From Paracoccus sp. (in: a-proteobacteria) (GTDB lineage: Bacteria > Pseudomonadota > Alphaproteobacteria > Rhodobacterales > Rhodobacteraceae), in assembly GCA_031178645.1 (NCBI GenBank), contig JAPSIP010000117.1, forward strand, positions 1 through 5,649: a DNA stretch of 5,649 bases. Direction: 5' to 3'. The translations under genes and the position numbers were made by a program. The notes beneath the pieces were generated by a model. It saw nothing but the letters and a program-made list of their open reading frames with translations. It ran no database searches and had not been told where the DNA came from. The stretch's first letter is position 1. Each line of letters opens with the position of its first letter. This document shows positions 5,580-5,649 of this stretch, one piece after another.

Positions 5580-5649
5580 GTGGCATCGCAAGACGTCGAT
5601 GAGCTGGACGACAGCTCGGCCCCGCTGATCGAGCATCTCAAGGAACTGC
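5580..5649 (+). CDS. tatC: Sec-independent protein translocase subunit TatC, N-terminal fragment (cut by window end)
   Basis: The first 23 codons of TatC, the polytopic core of the Tat receptor that binds the twin-arginine signal peptide. The visible protein is MASQDVDELDDSSAPLIEHL followed by KEL. The segment APLIEHLKEL matches the conserved cytoplasmic N-terminus of TatC, where the Glu of the H-L-x-E-L motif contributes to signal-peptide recognition. The start is GTG at 5580-5582, immediately after the tatB stop and in the same frame, so no earlier start is possible. AAGGA (5568-5572), inside the end of tatB, is a well-placed Shine-Dalgarno sequence seven bases upstream. The membrane helices lie outside the window. 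Identity rests on a short but distinctive motif plus operon position. Confidence 0.9.
   Translation, partial: MASQDVDELDDSSAPLIEHLKEL

Noticed and set aside
4743..5636. A 297-codon minus-strand open frame across tatA-tatB-tatC
   Set aside because: It overlaps three recognisable tat genes and has a repetitive Gly/Arg/Val composition with no domain.

Overview
The window is GC-rich (strong G/C third-position bias, long antisense open frames) and packed with genes. It reads as chromosomal DNA of an alphaproteobacterium, most likely a Rhodobacterales/Paracoccus-like member. The grounds are the style of the TatA/TatB/TatC proteins, the membrane-anchored retropepsin-like protease, and an acetolactate-synthase-like enzyme of a type I recall from Rhodobacteraceae. 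No transposase, tRNA, rRNA, CRISPR array, plasmid origin or phage gene is visible. The genus is an inference.

Left part (1-3378, plus strand): the 3' end of an OmpR/PhoB-family response regulator overlaps by one base the start of a complete PhoQ-like membrane sensor histidine kinase. After only 28 bases comes a complete thiamine-diphosphate enzyme of the acetolactate synthase/benzoylformate decarboxylase superfamily. A perfect 8-bp inverted repeat fills that gap, and its 3' arm contains the enzyme's Shine-Dalgarno sequence.

Middle (3385-4571, minus strand): a two-gene unit converges on the enzyme gene with a 6-base gap. It encodes a MarC-family six-helix membrane protein and, overlapping it by 4 bases (ATGA), a membrane-anchored DTGAS aspartic protease.

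Right part (4572-5649): a 204-base divergent intergenic region separates marC from the tatA-tatB-tatC operon. It holds a CACGTCA direct repeat with 11-bp periodicity, a TTGTTC-CA-GAACAA palindrome, a plausible tatA -10 element and an imperfect inverted repeat in the tatA leader. tatA and tatB are complete. Only the first 23 codons of tatC are present, beginning at a GTG directly after the tatB stop. Together these three encode the twin-arginine translocase, which exports folded proteins across the inner membrane.

Most of the window is ordinary conserved coding sequence. The points most worth checking are the Shine-Dalgarno-masking hairpin before the ThDP enzyme, the operator-like cluster between marC and tatA, the hairpin at the tatA/tatB junction, and a TatA that has Ala where a polar residue usually sits at position 8. 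I see no convincing novel multi-gene system.
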